Positions 8,672-17,449 are shown, counted from the first letter of the stretch. The stretch is 64,000 nucleotides of DNA from Bradyrhizobium murdochi (GCF_000472965.1 NZ_AXAU01000004.1:13414-77413); one strand, 5' to 3'. Numbers and translations are program-made. The notes: generated from the letters alone by a model not told the origin.

Positions 8672-9340
8672 CTAAACCCATGCTGCAAACGCATCCAGCG
8701 CCTCGTCCATCACCGAGCGATCATTCCGCCCCGAACTCTTCAGCACGTGAAAGGAATGATCGGCGCCATCAAGCAAATGCAGCACCGCGCGCGATCCCAA
8801 GCTCTTGACGACCGGTTCGAGCAGATTCAACTCCGCCAGTGCGTCGCGCGTGCCCTGCAAAAACAGCATCGGGATTGTGACGTCGGCGAGATGGCTGGCC
8901 CGCTCGCTGGACGGCTTGCCGGCCGGATGCAGCGGAAAGCCGAGAAACGCCAACCCGCGAACGCCCAGCAACGGCGAAAGCGCCTGTGCTTGCGACGTCA
9001 TCCGCCCGCCGAACGATCGGCCGCCCGCGATTAGTGGCAATGAGGGAAAACGTCGCCCGGCTTCCGCCACGGCCGCTCGCACCGTTGCATGCGCAACCGC
9101 GGGCGGATCGGGCCGCTTGCCGCCTTTCTCCATATAGAGAAACTGATAGCGCAGCGTCGCAATGCCGCGCTCGGCAAGGCCTGTGGCGACTGTCTCCATC
9201 GACTTGTGTGTCATGCCCGCGCCGGCCCCGTGCGCGAACACGTAACAGGCGCGGGGCTGTGGCGGCTGCACCACCAGGCCGGAAACCGTCTGACCGGAGC
9301 CGAGCTCGATTCGCAAGCGTTCTGCCGCTTCTGCCGTCAT
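8672..9340 (-). CDS. Alpha/beta-hydrolase family protein
   Basis: This compact alpha/beta hydrolase has 222 residues. The oxyanion segment is FAHGAGAGMTH, the nucleophile elbow is GGRSFGGRM (Ser), the acid is probably Asp in GTRDAL and the base His in GADHSFHV. The pattern corresponds to the KANL3/Tex30-like group of dienelactone-hydrolase relatives, for which no firm substrate is known. It is a cytoplasmic enzyme by its lack of a signal peptide. It lies alone between a family-B repeat and a divergent cytochrome gene. Confidence 0.85.
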   Translation of the reverse strand: MTAEAAERLRIELGSGQTVSGLVVQPPQPRACYVFAHGAGAGMTHKSMETVATGLAERGIATLRYQFLYMEKGGKRPDPPAVAHATVRAAVAEAGRRFPSLPLIAGGRSFGGRMTSQAQALSPLLGVRGLAFLGFPLHPAGKPSSERASHLADVTIPMLFLQGTRDALAELNLLEPVVKSLGSRAVLHLLDGADHSFHVLKSSGRNDRSVMDEALDAFAAWV

Positions 9341-9584
9341 GTGATCTGTCCGACACTCTTCTGCATGATTGAGACTCTATACTGGAAAATGTCCGGCGAA
9401 CGATGACCGGCGAGGACCCGCATCCCGCGACCCTCAAGGATTTGGATTTCTGGACAGACCTATGGCGCCACTATAAGATGGCATCATGTTCAACCGCACG
9501 CCGAGGGCGATCCCGCCTTGCGGCGTTTTTTGATAACAGACCGATATTGCGCGCCATCGGCGCGGCTTTAACGAGGGGCAGGCC

Positions 9585-11432
9585 ATGCGGGGCAAAAGGA
9601 TTGCAAAAATAGTGATCGCGCTGGCGGTCGTCGGCATCGGTTACGCCGCCGTCAAGGACGACGTCGCCAAGCTCTCGCAGGATCTTCACGTCAAGATCGT
9701 GGAGCATCCGACACCGAAGAAAACCGTCTGGCTCGACCAGGGCGTTCCTAAGGAAAAGCTGAGCTGGTTCTATCACGCCGATCAGGGAACGCGGACCTTC
9801 GGCTTTCCCTACGAATGGCTCATGGCGCTGGAGCAGCCGACGATTCCCTGGCTATTGTTCACCTCTCCTGGTCTGTTCAGCGATTCCGCCTATCTCGACC
9901 GCTACGGCTTCATTGCCGACACCATCATCCCCGGCAAGAAGGTGCTCCCGATCGGCTTCGCGCAGGGCGGTCCGATGCTGGACCCGACCGGCGCGCCGTG
10001 GAAGAACCCGCGCAACAAGCAGGACATGACCGGCGTCGGCCTGACCTGTGCGGCCTGCCACACCGGCAGCTTCACCTACAAGGACACCGCTGTCGTCATC
10101 GACGGCGGACCGGCGCTCACCAACCTCTTCGCGATGAAGCAGGGCATGGGCATCTCGCTGTTGCTGACGCGCTACTGGCCTGGGCGGTTCGACCGGTTCG
10201 CCGAGCGCATCCTTGGTCCGGATTCCACCGTCGACGACCGCGAGACGCTGAAGAACCAGCTCGACCAGGTCCTTGCCCAATACAAGCAGGTCAAGAATCT
10301 GGAAGAACGCGTCGCCTCCCAGAGCATCCTGGAAGGATACGGACGGCTCGACGCACTCAACCGGATCGGCAACCAGGTGTTTTCGATCGACCTGAAGAAG
10401 CCGGAGAACTATGCCGGCTCCTCCGCGCCGGTGCATTTTCCGCGGATCTGGAACACGCCGTGGTTCGACTGGGTGCAGTACAACGGCTCCATCATGCAGC
10501 CGATGGTGCGCAATGCCGGCGAGGCGCTTGGCGTATCGGCTGAGCTCAATCTGACCGAACCGTCAAAGGGTCTGTACAAATCGAGTGTCGACCTGAAGTC
10601 GCTCGACGAAATGGAGCAGATGATCAAGGGCAAGAATCCGCCGAACGCGAAGAACGGATTCTCAGGCCTGAAATCCCCGAAATGGCCGGGTGATATCCTG
10701 CCGCCGATTGACCAGAAGCTGGCCGACAAGGGCGCCGAACTCTACAAGACCCATTGCCAGGAATGTCACCGGCCGCCGGTGACGAGCGAGGCGTTCTACG
10801 ATTTCAACAACAAGGACTGGTGGACCAAGAACGAGGCGGGCGAGGCAATCCTCAAGGTCGAGAACGTTCCGATCTCGCACATCGGAACCGATCCCGCGCA
10901 GGCTGCGGACATGCTGGCCCGCACGGTCGCGGTCCCCGACCATCTCGGAATCAAGAACTCTAGCTTTGCGTTCGCACTCGGCGAACTCGTCGAGAAGACC
11001 GTCAACACCATCTTCGATCAGCAGAAACCGCCTGTGAGCGCTCCGGAGCGGAAACGGATGGATGGCTACATGCCGAACGAACTGCGGGGCGAACTGGCCT
11101 ACAAGGTCCGTCCGCTGAACGGCGTGTGGGCGACACCGCCCTATCTGCACAACGGCTCGGTGCCGACCATCGACGATCTGCTCGGCGATCCGGAAAAGCG
11201 GCCGAAGAAATTCTATCTCGGCAGCCGCGAATATGACCCCGTCAAGCTCGGATACAAGGTCGACCCGATCGCCAACGGATTCGAATTCGATACATCCATT
11301 CGCGGCAACTCGAACAGGGGTCACGAATTCAGGAAGGACTTCAGCAAGGAAAAGGAAATAAAGGGCGTCATCGGACCGGAGCTGTCCGCCGACGATCGAA
11401 AGGCGCTGATCGAATACCTCAAGACGCTCTAA
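9585..11432 (+). CDS. RoxA-like di-haem cytochrome c (MauG/peroxidase superfamily)
   Basis: This exported protein of 615 residues has an N-terminal membrane/signal segment (IAKIVIALAVVGIGYAAV) and two c-type haem sites, CAACH (155-159) and CQECH (391-395). The C-terminal LNGVWATPPYLHNGSVPT is the MauG-superfamily motif, and the segment RIWNTPWFDWVQYNGSIMQP resembles the haem-pocket region of rubber oxygenase RoxA and its uncharacterised homologues. It may be an oxygenase or peroxidase acting on a hydrophobic substrate in the periplasm. A start at the ATG with GAGGGGCAGG upstream fits well. No partner gene is adjacent, and about 240 bases without a gene precede it. Confidence 0.8.
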   Translation: MRGKRIAKIVIALAVVGIGYAAVKDDVAKLSQDLHVKIVEHPTPKKTVWLDQGVPKEKLSWFYHADQGTRTFGFPYEWLMALEQPTIPWLLFTSPGLFSDSAYLDRYGFIADTIIPGKKVLPIGFAQGGPMLDPTGAPWKNPRNKQDMTGVGLTCAACHTGSFTYKDTAVVIDGGPALTNLFAMKQGMGISLLLTRYWPGRFDRFAERILGPDSTVDDRETLKNQLDQVLAQYKQVKNLEERVASQSILEGYGRLDALNRIGNQVFSIDLKKPENYAGSSAPVHFPRIWNTPWFDWVQYNGSIMQPMVRNAGEALGVSAELNLTEPSKGLYKSSVDLKSLDEMEQMIKGKNPPNAKNGFSGLKSPKWPGDILPPIDQKLADKGAELYKTHCQECHRPPVTSEAFYDFNNKDWWTKNEAGEAILKVENVPISHIGTDPAQAADMLARTVAVPDHLGIKNSSFAFALGELVEKTVNTIFDQQKPPVSAPERKRMDGYMPNELRGELAYKVRPLNGVWATPPYLHNGSVPTIDDLLGDPEKRPKKFYLGSREYDPVKLGYKVDPIANGFEFDTSIRGNSNRGHEFRKDFSKEKEIKGVIGPELSADDRKALIEYLKTL

Positions 11433-11532
11433 GTCATTCGAGCTAAGTCATTCGAGCAAGGTCGCGGCCGAGCTTCGCCCGGCCGTCGCCACCTGCGCGC
11501 CGGCCTCGCAGCGTCGAATCGAACGGCTGGCC

Positions 11533-11775
11533 TTAACGGCTGGCCACCAGCCGCAAATGCGGCTTGATCGTTTCCTCAAGCTCGGCCTTGAGCTGGTGCA
11601 CGCGCGGATCAGCCGAGCGCGCGGCGCACAGCGCATATTGGTTGACCGAGCACGCCAGTGCGCGCCGCTCGTCGGCGGTCCGCGTCACTTCCGGGCTGGA
11701 CAGTTTCAGCACCATCCCGCCGAGTTGCACGAGCATTTCGTCGAGCGCCCGATCCATTTCGGCAATTTGATCCAT
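11533..11775 (-). CDS. Small hypothetical protein (80 aa)
   Basis: This small protein is predicted to be mainly helical (MDQIAEMDRALDEMLVQLGG at the N-terminus) with a middle TRTADERRALACSVNQYALC segment. An AGAGGGAG ribosome site lies seven bases before the ATG, which supports it being real. There is no signal peptide or recognisable domain. It converges on the cytochrome gene and is divergent from the esterase gene. Function unknown. Confidence 0.55.
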   Translation of the reverse strand: MDQIAEMDRALDEMLVQLGGMVLKLSSPEVTRTADERRALACSVNQYALCAARSADPRVHQLKAELEETIKPHLRLVASR

Positions 11776-12015
11776 CGCACCACTCCCTCTGGAAGGAGTA
11801 ATGATCGGCGCGCCCGGCCGTTCCCCGCACGCGCTCGGTTAGGGATAACCAGAAGTAAACGGACCGCGATTCTATCGACGCCACCTGCATTTCGTCTTGA
11901 AGGAATCATTATCAACTGAAGGATGCGGGGTGCGGTCTGCTCTGGGAAACGCCGCAATTGCGGCGGCCGCGCCCGTTACCTATGCTGCCGTCCTGTTTCG
12001 CAACGCGGCCCCCGC

Positions 12016-12978
12016 ATGATCCCGCCGCTCGATCCCGTCGTCGCCCAGATCATTCCGCTGCTGCCGCTGCGCGATCCCGCGACGATGACACCGCAGAGCG
12101 CGCGCGATGCGCTCCGCGCATTGGCGGCCTCGCGCGCGGCAGTTCCGCCGCCTCCGGTAATGAGTACGGAAGACATCAAGGTGAAAGGCGCGGCCGGATT
12201 CCTAGCGGCGCGGGTCTACCGGAACTCGAACGAAAAATCGCCGACGGTCGTGTTCTTTCACGGCGGCGGCTGGGTTGCAGGCGATCTCGAAACCCATGAC
12301 CGGCAGGCGCGCTGGCTCGCGATCGAGACCGGCGCCGTCGTCGTTTCGGTCGATTACCGCCGCCCGCCCGAGGTGCGCTTTCCCGGCGCCTTCGAGGATG
12401 CCTTCACGGCCACACAGGACGTCATCGCTCGCATCGCCGAATTCGGCGGTGATGCCGCACGCGTCGGCATCGCCGGCGACAGCGCGGGCGGCAATCTGGC
12501 GGCCACCACCGCGATCGCCTGCCGCGACGCCGGCATCAGGCTATCAGCGCAATTGCTGGTCTATCCCGTCACCGACGTTGCCGGAAGTTTCGCGGACGCG
12601 ACGGAAAACGCCTGCTTCCCCTCGCGCAGCGAGAACGCAGAAGGCTATTTCCTCACCCGCGCCACTATGGAGTGGTTTTGCGGCCATTACCTCGCCGACA
12701 AGACACACGGCACCGACTGGCGCGTCTCGCCGCTCCGCGCCAAAAACCTTGCCGGCGTGGCGCCGGCCATCGTCTGCACCGCATGGTTCGATCCACTCCG
12801 CGACGAGGGCAAGGCCTATGCCGACGCGCTAAAGGCCGCCGGCGTGCCGACCAGCTACTATGACGGCCTCGGCCTGATCCACGGCTATTTCGGCCTCGGC
12901 GAGGCCTCCGAGACTGCCAAGCGCGAGGCGCAACGTGCGCGCGCCGATTTCAAGGCACTGCTCGAAGCGGGCGCCTAG
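12016..12978 (+). CDS. Alpha/beta hydrolase, hormone-sensitive-lipase family esterase
   Basis: This 320-residue esterase of bacterial family IV has the oxyanion motif FFHGGGWVAGD, the nucleophile elbow GIAGDSAGGNLA (Ser), the acid in AWFDPLRDEG (Asp) and the base in GLIHGYFGLG (His). It would hydrolyse short- to medium-chain esters in the cytoplasm. The ATG at 12016 is preferred because similarity to the family begins with PPLDPVVAQ; upstream in-frame codons cover unusual Arg/Cys-rich sequence. It stands alone and runs directly into a repeat element at its stop codon. Confidence 0.88.
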   Translation: MIPPLDPVVAQIIPLLPLRDPATMTPQSARDALRALAASRAAVPPPPVMSTEDIKVKGAAGFLAARVYRNSNEKSPTVVFFHGGGWVAGDLETHDRQARWLAIETGAVVVSVDYRRPPEVRFPGAFEDAFTATQDVIARIAEFGGDAARVGIAGDSAGGNLAATTAIACRDAGIRLSAQLLVYPVTDVAGSFADATENACFPSRSENAEGYFLTRATMEWFCGHYLADKTHGTDWRVSPLRAKNLAGVAPAIVCTAWFDPLRDEGKAYADALKAAGVPTSYYDGLGLIHGYFGLGEASETAKREAQRARADFKALLEAGA

Positions 12979-13195
12979 AGCATGATGAAACTAGGTTTAA
13001 TTGCGACCATGAAGAAGGTGCGCTCCCTCTCCCGCTTGCGGGGGAGGGCTGGGGTGGGGGTGTCTCCGCGGGCGATACTGCCCGAGTGGAGAGAGCCCCC
13101 ACCCGGCGCTTCGCGCCGACCTCCCCCGCAAGCGGGAGAGGTGAAGTGCGTCCGCGGTCAAATCGATCTAACCAAGAATCATCATGCTTTAGCCA
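12977..13195. repeat. Long inverted-repeat element containing a family A copy
   Basis: The outer ends are imperfect mirror images: AGAGCATGATGAAACTAGG at the left and a TCATCATGCTTTAG end at the right. Inside lies a complete family A element (13021-13147) with arms CTCTCCCGCTTGCGGGGGAG and CTCCCCCGCAAGCGGGAGAG. The whole could fold into one long stem. It looks like a MITE- or REP-like unit without coding potential. Confidence 0.75.
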
Positions 13196-13207
13196 GACGT
13201 TTCGCTA

Positions 13208-14146
13208 TCACGCCGTTTCGATTGTCACCTGATCGGCAAGGCGCGCGACGTCGTCCGGCCGGCATAACTCCGTGCCGGGATGGAGCAGGGTCGCGGCACC
13301 GGCGGCGACCGCCAGGCGGAAAGCGTCTGCGCGGGATGCGCCTGAAGCGAGCCGCCAGACCAGGGCCGCCAGAAAGCTGTCGCCGGCTCCAACCGCGCTC
13401 CGCGGCGTGATCGGGATCGGCGGCGCCCGCAGGACTTGGTCGCGCGTCACAAGCGCCGCGCCATGGTGGCCCATTGTCAACGCGACGATGCTGGCTTTCC
13501 CCTTTTCGACGAGCTCTTTTGCAGCGACTTCCCACGCGTAGGCGTCCGATGGTTCGCTTCCGGTCAGTTCGCGCATCTCCCGCAGGTTTGGTTTGATCAA
13601 ATCAACGCCTTCGGCCGCCGCTGCGGCAAGCGCCGGTCCCGAGGTGTCCAGCATCATCCTTGCGCCGCGCTGCTTAACTATCCTTGCGATCTGCGCATGG
13701 AAGTCATCGGGAACGCCATCGGGCAGACTGCCGCTTGCGACCAGGAAACGCGGAAAAGGCTCGATTTCCGCAACCAGTTTCAGGCATTCCTTCCACTCGA
13801 TTTCGTCGAGCCGCGGGCCGGGAAGAATGAACCGGTATTGCCTGCCCGCACTGATTTCATCGACGAAGAAGTCTTCCCGGGTCTCACCCGCAATCGTCCA
13901 AGTGTGGCTGGTAATCCCCTCTTCATCGAGAAGCTGACGCAGCAAGGTTCCGATCGCTCCGCCGACGGGATAGATTGCGCGGGCATCGCCGCCGAGCCGC
14001 TTGATGACCCGCGCGACGTTGATTCCGCCGCCGCCGGGATCGCGACGCTGCGACTTGCCGCGCAGCTTTGCTACCGGCAGGACCTCATCGACCGCGGTCG
14101 AAAGATCGACCGCCGGATTCAGAGTGATGGTGACAATGTCTGTCAT
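13208..14146 (-). CDS. PfkB-family sugar-phosphate kinase (1-/6-phosphofructokinase type)
   Basis: This is a ribokinase-fold kinase of 312 residues. The N-terminal ITLNPAVDLST and RRDPGGGGINVARVIKRLGG are typical of 1-phosphofructokinase, tagatose-6-phosphate kinase and E. coli PfkB (6-phosphofructokinase II). The C-terminal GAGDSFLAALVWRLA carries the anion hole and catalytic Asp. It would phosphorylate a sugar phosphate using ATP; which sugar is not decidable. It ends beside a repeat and begins just downstream of the tRNA-Arg gene on the same strand. No PTS gene is nearby. Confidence 0.88.
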   Translation of the reverse strand: MTDIVTITLNPAVDLSTAVDEVLPVAKLRGKSQRRDPGGGGINVARVIKRLGGDARAIYPVGGAIGTLLRQLLDEEGITSHTWTIAGETREDFFVDEISAGRQYRFILPGPRLDEIEWKECLKLVAEIEPFPRFLVASGSLPDGVPDDFHAQIARIVKQRGARMMLDTSGPALAAAAAEGVDLIKPNLREMRELTGSEPSDAYAWEVAAKELVEKGKASIVALTMGHHGAALVTRDQVLRAPPIPITPRSAVGAGDSFLAALVWRLASGASRADAFRLAVAAGAATLLHPGTELCRPDDVARLADQVTIETA

Positions 14147-14191
14147 GCGCCGGTTCGACCTGCGGACGGCTGCGTTGTGGTCTTGGCGTGC

Positions 14192-14268
14192 TGGCGATCC
14201 CGGGAAGACTCGAACTTCCGACCTACGGTTTAGGAAACCGTCGCTCTATCCGGCTGAGCTACGGGACC
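14192..14268 (-). tRNA. tRNA-Arg (anticodon CCT)
   Basis: Read on the minus strand, the 77-base gene folds as a complete cloverleaf. The acceptor GGTCCCG pairs with CGGGATC (one G-U), the D arm is GCTC...GAGC, the anticodon stem ACGGT/ACCGT encloses loop TTCCTAA with anticodon CCT, and the T arm is GGAAG-TTCGAGT-CTTCC. Discriminator G and an encoded CCA end follow. It reads AGG codons. No integrase or duplicated attachment sequence is seen beside it. Confidence 0.95.
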
Positions 14269-14547
14269 GCGGACCCGCATGGCAAGGCAGGTGCTTGGGA
14301 CGCTTCATAGCAAAGCGGGCGTGGCATCGCCAGCCCCTCCGGGCCGCCCCCTTTGGGCCCGGCAAAGGAATTCCCGCGTCGATCCAAAACCAAAAAGGAG
14401 CCGTCCGCCGACGGGAGTGACACAGTCGAAGAAACCCGACGCCACGCCGCATCCTCAAGTCATGCCGAAACTTCCCCCGAATGTCGTGGAACGTTCGCGC
14501 ATGCGTTCTGTTCTAGGGAAACACGTCGACTTTCCGAGGAGGACAAA

Positions 14548-15069
14548 ATGCAGAAACTCCTAGCAGCGGCTCTTTTGAGCGCCGCCGTCTTCAGTGCTCC
14601 CGCCTATGCGCAGACCGCGCAAACGGCTCAGCCCGCCGCCCCCGCCGCGACGGCCGGCTCGCAGGAAAAGATGGAGCTCAAGGGGAACTGGCGCGCGTCC
14701 AAGCTCATGGGCCTCGACGTCTATAATGACGCCAATGAAAAGCTCGGCGAGGTCAACGAGCTGATTCTCGACAAGGAGGGCAAGGTCAACGCTGTCGTCA
14801 TCGGCGTCGGCGGCTTCCTGGGCATGGGCGAGCATGACATCGCCGTTTCCATGGACAAGCTCAAATTCGTCGAGGAGCCGGTCCGCACCAGCGCGACGGC
14901 GCCCGGAGCGACTACAGGGACGCAGCGCGAGACCACGACCGGCGCGGCCACGACAGGCACGGCACGCAGCGCCGATGCGAACGACTGGATGCCCGATCAC
15001 GCCGTGATGAGCGGCACCAAGGAGCAGCTCAAGGCGATGCCGCAGTTCAAATATTCAGACTACAACTAA
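14548..15069 (+). CDS. Exported PRC-barrel domain protein
   Basis: This 173-residue protein has a strong signal peptide (MQKLLAAALLSAAVFSAPAYA) and a PRC-barrel domain at about 45-110 (SKLMGLDVYNDANEKLGEVN, then GKVNAVVIGVGGFLGMGEHD). The C-terminus is Thr/Ala-rich and ends with a short WMPDHAVMSGTKEQL motif. Such exported PRC-barrel proteins are common in rhizobia and are usually linked to stress or envelope responses; the exact role is unknown. GAGGAGGACAAA gives a strong ribosome site. A hairpin terminator follows. Confidence 0.85.
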   Translation: MQKLLAAALLSAAVFSAPAYAQTAQTAQPAAPAATAGSQEKMELKGNWRASKLMGLDVYNDANEKLGEVNELILDKEGKVNAVVIGVGGFLGMGEHDIAVSMDKLKFVEEPVRTSATAPGATTGTQRETTTGAATTGTARSADANDWMPDHAVMSGTKEQLKAMPQFKYSDYN

Positions 15070-15090
15070 GGCACCCGACGCTTGACGATG

Positions 15091-15115
15091 AAGGCCCCAC
15101 CCTCGTGGGGCCTTT
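15091..15115 (+). terminator. Rho-independent-type terminator after the PRC-barrel gene
   Basis: A perfect GC-rich hairpin (AAGGCCCCAC, loop CCTC, GTGGGGCCTT) starts 21 bases after the stop codon. The T tract is short, so it may work bidirectionally, also serving the convergent Bug-protein gene. Confidence 0.75.
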
Positions 15116-15147
15116 ATCATGAGCTGATACGGTGCCGGCGCTTGCCG

Positions 15148-16107
15148 CTACGCCTTGATGTTGTTCTCGCGGACCACCTGTCCCCAGATGCTCACCTGCT
15201 TGGCGAAGAACGTGCCGAAATCCTTGCCGTCGGCGAGCAGCAGCGTCATCTGCTGCGTCTCGCGTAACTGCGCCGCTACCGCCGGCTCGCTCAGAATCTC
15301 CCTCACCGATTTCGCCATGCCGGCGACGACATCTTCCGGCGTTCCCTTCGGCGCGAAAACGCCCCACCAGGCCAGCGTCTCGAAATCGGGAAAGCCCGCT
15401 TCGATCGCGGTCTGCGTATCCTTCAGCACGGGCATCCGCTCGCGGCCCATCTGCAGGATCGGCCGCAGCCTGTTGGTGCCGAGTTGCGCCGTGATCAGCG
15501 CCGCCGATCCCACGATGAGATCGACATGGCCGCCGAGCACGTCGTTCATCGCCGGACCGCCCCCGCGGTAGGGCACATGCGTGATCTCGACGCCGGCCTT
15601 CTTGCTCAGCACCGTCATCGCCAGATGGCCGAGCGTGCCGATCCCGACGGAGGCATATTTCACCGCGCCAGGATTTGCCTTGCAGGCCGCGACCACGTCG
15701 GCAAAGGTCTTGTACGGCCGCTCGGCATTCGCGGCGACGACATAAGGCGCCGTGCCGACCAGGAACACCGGCACCAGATCCTTCTCGACATCTAGCCCCG
15801 GCTTTTCGAGGATCGATGGGATCACCGCGTGCGAATCGAACGTCACCAGGAACGTCGCGCCGTCAGGCGCGCTCTTGGCAACCTGCGCAGCGCCGAGCGA
15901 GCCAGCCGCGCCGGACTTGTTCTCCACCAGCACAGTGCGGCCGAGCTTCGTCTGCAGATGAGACTGCAATAGCCGCGCGAGCGCGTCGGTCGATCCGCCC
16001 GGCGGGAACGGCACCACCAGCGTCATGTTCTTGGTCGGCTGCGCCAGCGCCGGCGTCACCGCGAACGCGGCCGTCGCCGCAAGCAAGTTGCGTCTTGTGA
16101 TCTTCAC
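15148..16107 (-). CDS. Bug-family (tripartite tricarboxylate) solute-binding protein
   Basis: This is a periplasmic binding protein of 319 residues. A twin-arginine-like signal (MKITRRNLLAATAAFAVTPALA) is followed by the Bug signature MTLVVPFPPGGSTDALARLL and VENKSGAAGSLGAAQVAKS. Bug proteins bind carboxylates, amides or nicotinate-like compounds. No TctA/TctB membrane genes are nearby, which is common for orphan Bug genes. The cupin and RraA-like aldolase genes upstream on the same strand suggest a catabolic unit for a carboxylic acid. Confidence 0.9.
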   Translation of the reverse strand: MKITRRNLLAATAAFAVTPALAQPTKNMTLVVPFPPGGSTDALARLLQSHLQTKLGRTVLVENKSGAAGSLGAAQVAKSAPDGATFLVTFDSHAVIPSILEKPGLDVEKDLVPVFLVGTAPYVVAANAERPYKTFADVVAACKANPGAVKYASVGIGTLGHLAMTVLSKKAGVEITHVPYRGGGPAMNDVLGGHVDLIVGSAALITAQLGTNRLRPILQMGRERMPVLKDTQTAIEAGFPDFETLAWWGVFAPKGTPEDVVAGMAKSVREILSEPAVAAQLRETQQMTLLLADGKDFGTFFAKQVSIWGQVVRENNIKA

Positions 16108-16167
16108 CAGAACTCTCCTCCCGTTATCGCCCGCGATTTTTTTGTTTTTGTTCGCAGGCTTGTCCTA

Positions 16168-16262
16168 GATCATGATGCGATTAGGCGGAATCGCATCATG
16201 ATCTCCTCTCCTTGTTTGAGCATGATCTTTTCGGAAAACCGGTTCCCACTTTTCCGGATCGC
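16168..16262. repeat. Repeat block with a perfect 15-bp inverted repeat (family F)
   Basis: GATCATGATGCGATT at 16168-16182 and its exact reverse complement at 16189-16203 surround a six-base loop. It is followed by GAGCATGATCTTTTCGG and the GGAAAACCGGTTCCCACTTT motif up to 16262, a second dispersed motif whose relatives lie at 12977 and 21617. It separates the Bug-protein gene from the cupin gene and may act as an intercistronic hairpin. Confidence 0.8.
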
Positions 16263-16263
16263 T

Positions 16264-16632
16264 CTAGGTGCCGAAGCCAGACCCGGCCTTCTTGTATTCG
16301 GGGCGCGGCGGGCTGAAGATGTCAAGCACACGCGCGCCTTCCGGTCCAGCCCGCATGGTGTGCGGCACGTTGCCGGGCGTACGCCAGAAATCGCCCTTTT
16401 TGACCGGAATTTCCTCATCGCCCTGAACGCGGATCGCCGATCCCTCAAGCAGCACGCCCCATTGTTCTTCGGGGTGATGATGCAGCGAGCCTTGCGAATG
16501 CGGCGCCAGCGTCACCACCGACAGCATGGCGTGCTCGCCGGAAAAGATGCGTGTGGTGACGCCGGCGGCGAGTTCGCGAAGCAGGCCGTCGGCGGGGTTA
16601 TCCAGATTGTGGAATTCGTCTTTCTGACTCAT
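16264..16632 (-). CDS. Cupin-domain protein
   Basis: This small single-domain cupin of 122 residues carries the first metal-binding cupin motif in GSLHHHPEEQWGVLLEG (His/His/Glu) and the second in KGDFWRTPGNVPHTMRAG (His). It probably binds a divalent metal; whether it is an enzyme or a sensor is unknown. It lies between the Bug protein and the RraA-like protein on the same strand, so it may belong to their catabolic cluster. Confidence 0.85.
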   Translation of the reverse strand: MSQKDEFHNLDNPADGLLRELAAGVTTRIFSGEHAMLSVVTLAPHSQGSLHHHPEEQWGVLLEGSAIRVQGDEEIPVKKGDFWRTPGNVPHTMRAGPEGARVLDIFSPPRPEYKKAGSGFGT

Positions 16633-16686
16633 CGTTCCTCCGTCAGCGCGCGTTCAGCGGCGATTTGATTTGATGCAACCATCACC

Positions 16687-17325
16687 TCAAGACTTGCCGT
16701 AGCTGCCCTGGTAGCGGCCTTCGCGAATTGCGATCAACGTGTCTTCCTCGCGCGCGATCTGGGCGCGGACCGCCTCGAGCAATGTGGCGGCCACAGCGGC
16801 GGGGAACGATACCACGCCGTCCTCATCGCCGACCACGATGTCGCCAGGAGAAATCACCGAACCGCCGATGGAAACCGGCACGTTGATCTCGCCGGGTCCG
16901 CTCTTGTACGGGTCGCGGTGGATCGCCGCGCGGGCAAAGCAGGGAAAGTCGGAGGCAGCGAAGGCCGCGACGTCGCGGATGGCGCCGTCGATCACATAGC
17001 CCGCGGCGCCGCGGTATTCGGCGATATTCTTCATGATCTCGCCGACCAGCGCCCGCGTCTCGTCACCGCCGCCATCAACCACGATGACGTCGCCCGGCCC
17101 GACCAGCTCCAGCGCCCGGTGGATCGCAAGATTGTCGCCGGGCCGCGTGCGCACCGTGAAAGCAGCTCCGACCAGCCGGCCGGCACGATGAAACGGCCGC
17201 AGGCCGACGGCGCCCGGCAGCCGGGCAAGGTTGTCGCTGATGATCGAGGTCGGCGCGTTCCTGAACGCCTCGATCAGCTCCGGCGCGGGCTTCGGCACGC
17301 TCGGCATGGCCGTGGTGATGGTCAT
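16687..17325 (-). CDS. RraA-family protein (4-hydroxy-4-methyl-2-oxoglutarate aldolase-like)
   Basis: This 212-residue protein contains the RraA/HMG-aldolase core: PTSIISDNLARLPGAVGLRP, AFTVRTRPGDNLAIHRALE, VIVVDGGGDETRALVGEI and YVIDGAIRDVAAFAASDFP, where Arg and Asp form the metal/pyruvate site. Enzymes of this group cleave 4-hydroxy-4-methyl-2-oxoglutarate or oxaloacetate in protocatechuate and gallate breakdown. The longer open frame would start at 17487, but conservation and an AGAGGAAAC site support the ATG at 17325. With the cupin and Bug protein it suggests uptake and degradation of a dicarboxylate. Confidence 0.87.
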   Translation of the reverse strand: MTITTAMPSVPKPAPELIEAFRNAPTSIISDNLARLPGAVGLRPFHRAGRLVGAAFTVRTRPGDNLAIHRALELVGPGDVIVVDGGGDETRALVGEIMKNIAEYRGAAGYVIDGAIRDVAAFAASDFPCFARAAIHRDPYKSGPGEINVPVSIGGSVISPGDIVVGDEDGVVSFPAAVAATLLEAVRAQIAREEDTLIAIREGRYQGSYGKS

Positions 17326-17443
17326 AGAGACTGTTTCCTCTTGCTTCCTCTTGCGGCTCCCCCGCTCGGCGCGAGGGCTCCAGATCAGCCGCCACATGAT
17401 GGCTTGGGTTGCTGCAAAACAATTAGCATTCCGCATGAGCAGG

Positions 17444-17449
17444 TATAAT
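17444..17449 (+). promoter_or_regulatory. Possible -10 box upstream of the AraC gene
   Basis: A perfect TATAAT, rare in such GC-rich DNA, lies about 150 bases before the AraC-type gene. A weak -35 candidate (TTAGCA at 17423-17428) is 15 bases upstream, so the assignment is tentative. Confidence 0.3.

Noticed and set aside
14485..14515. GGAAC...CGTT pattern before the PRC-barrel gene as a general-stress (EcfG) promoter
   Set aside because: The spacing is about 11 bases where 16-19 is expected; only a weak inverted repeat remains.
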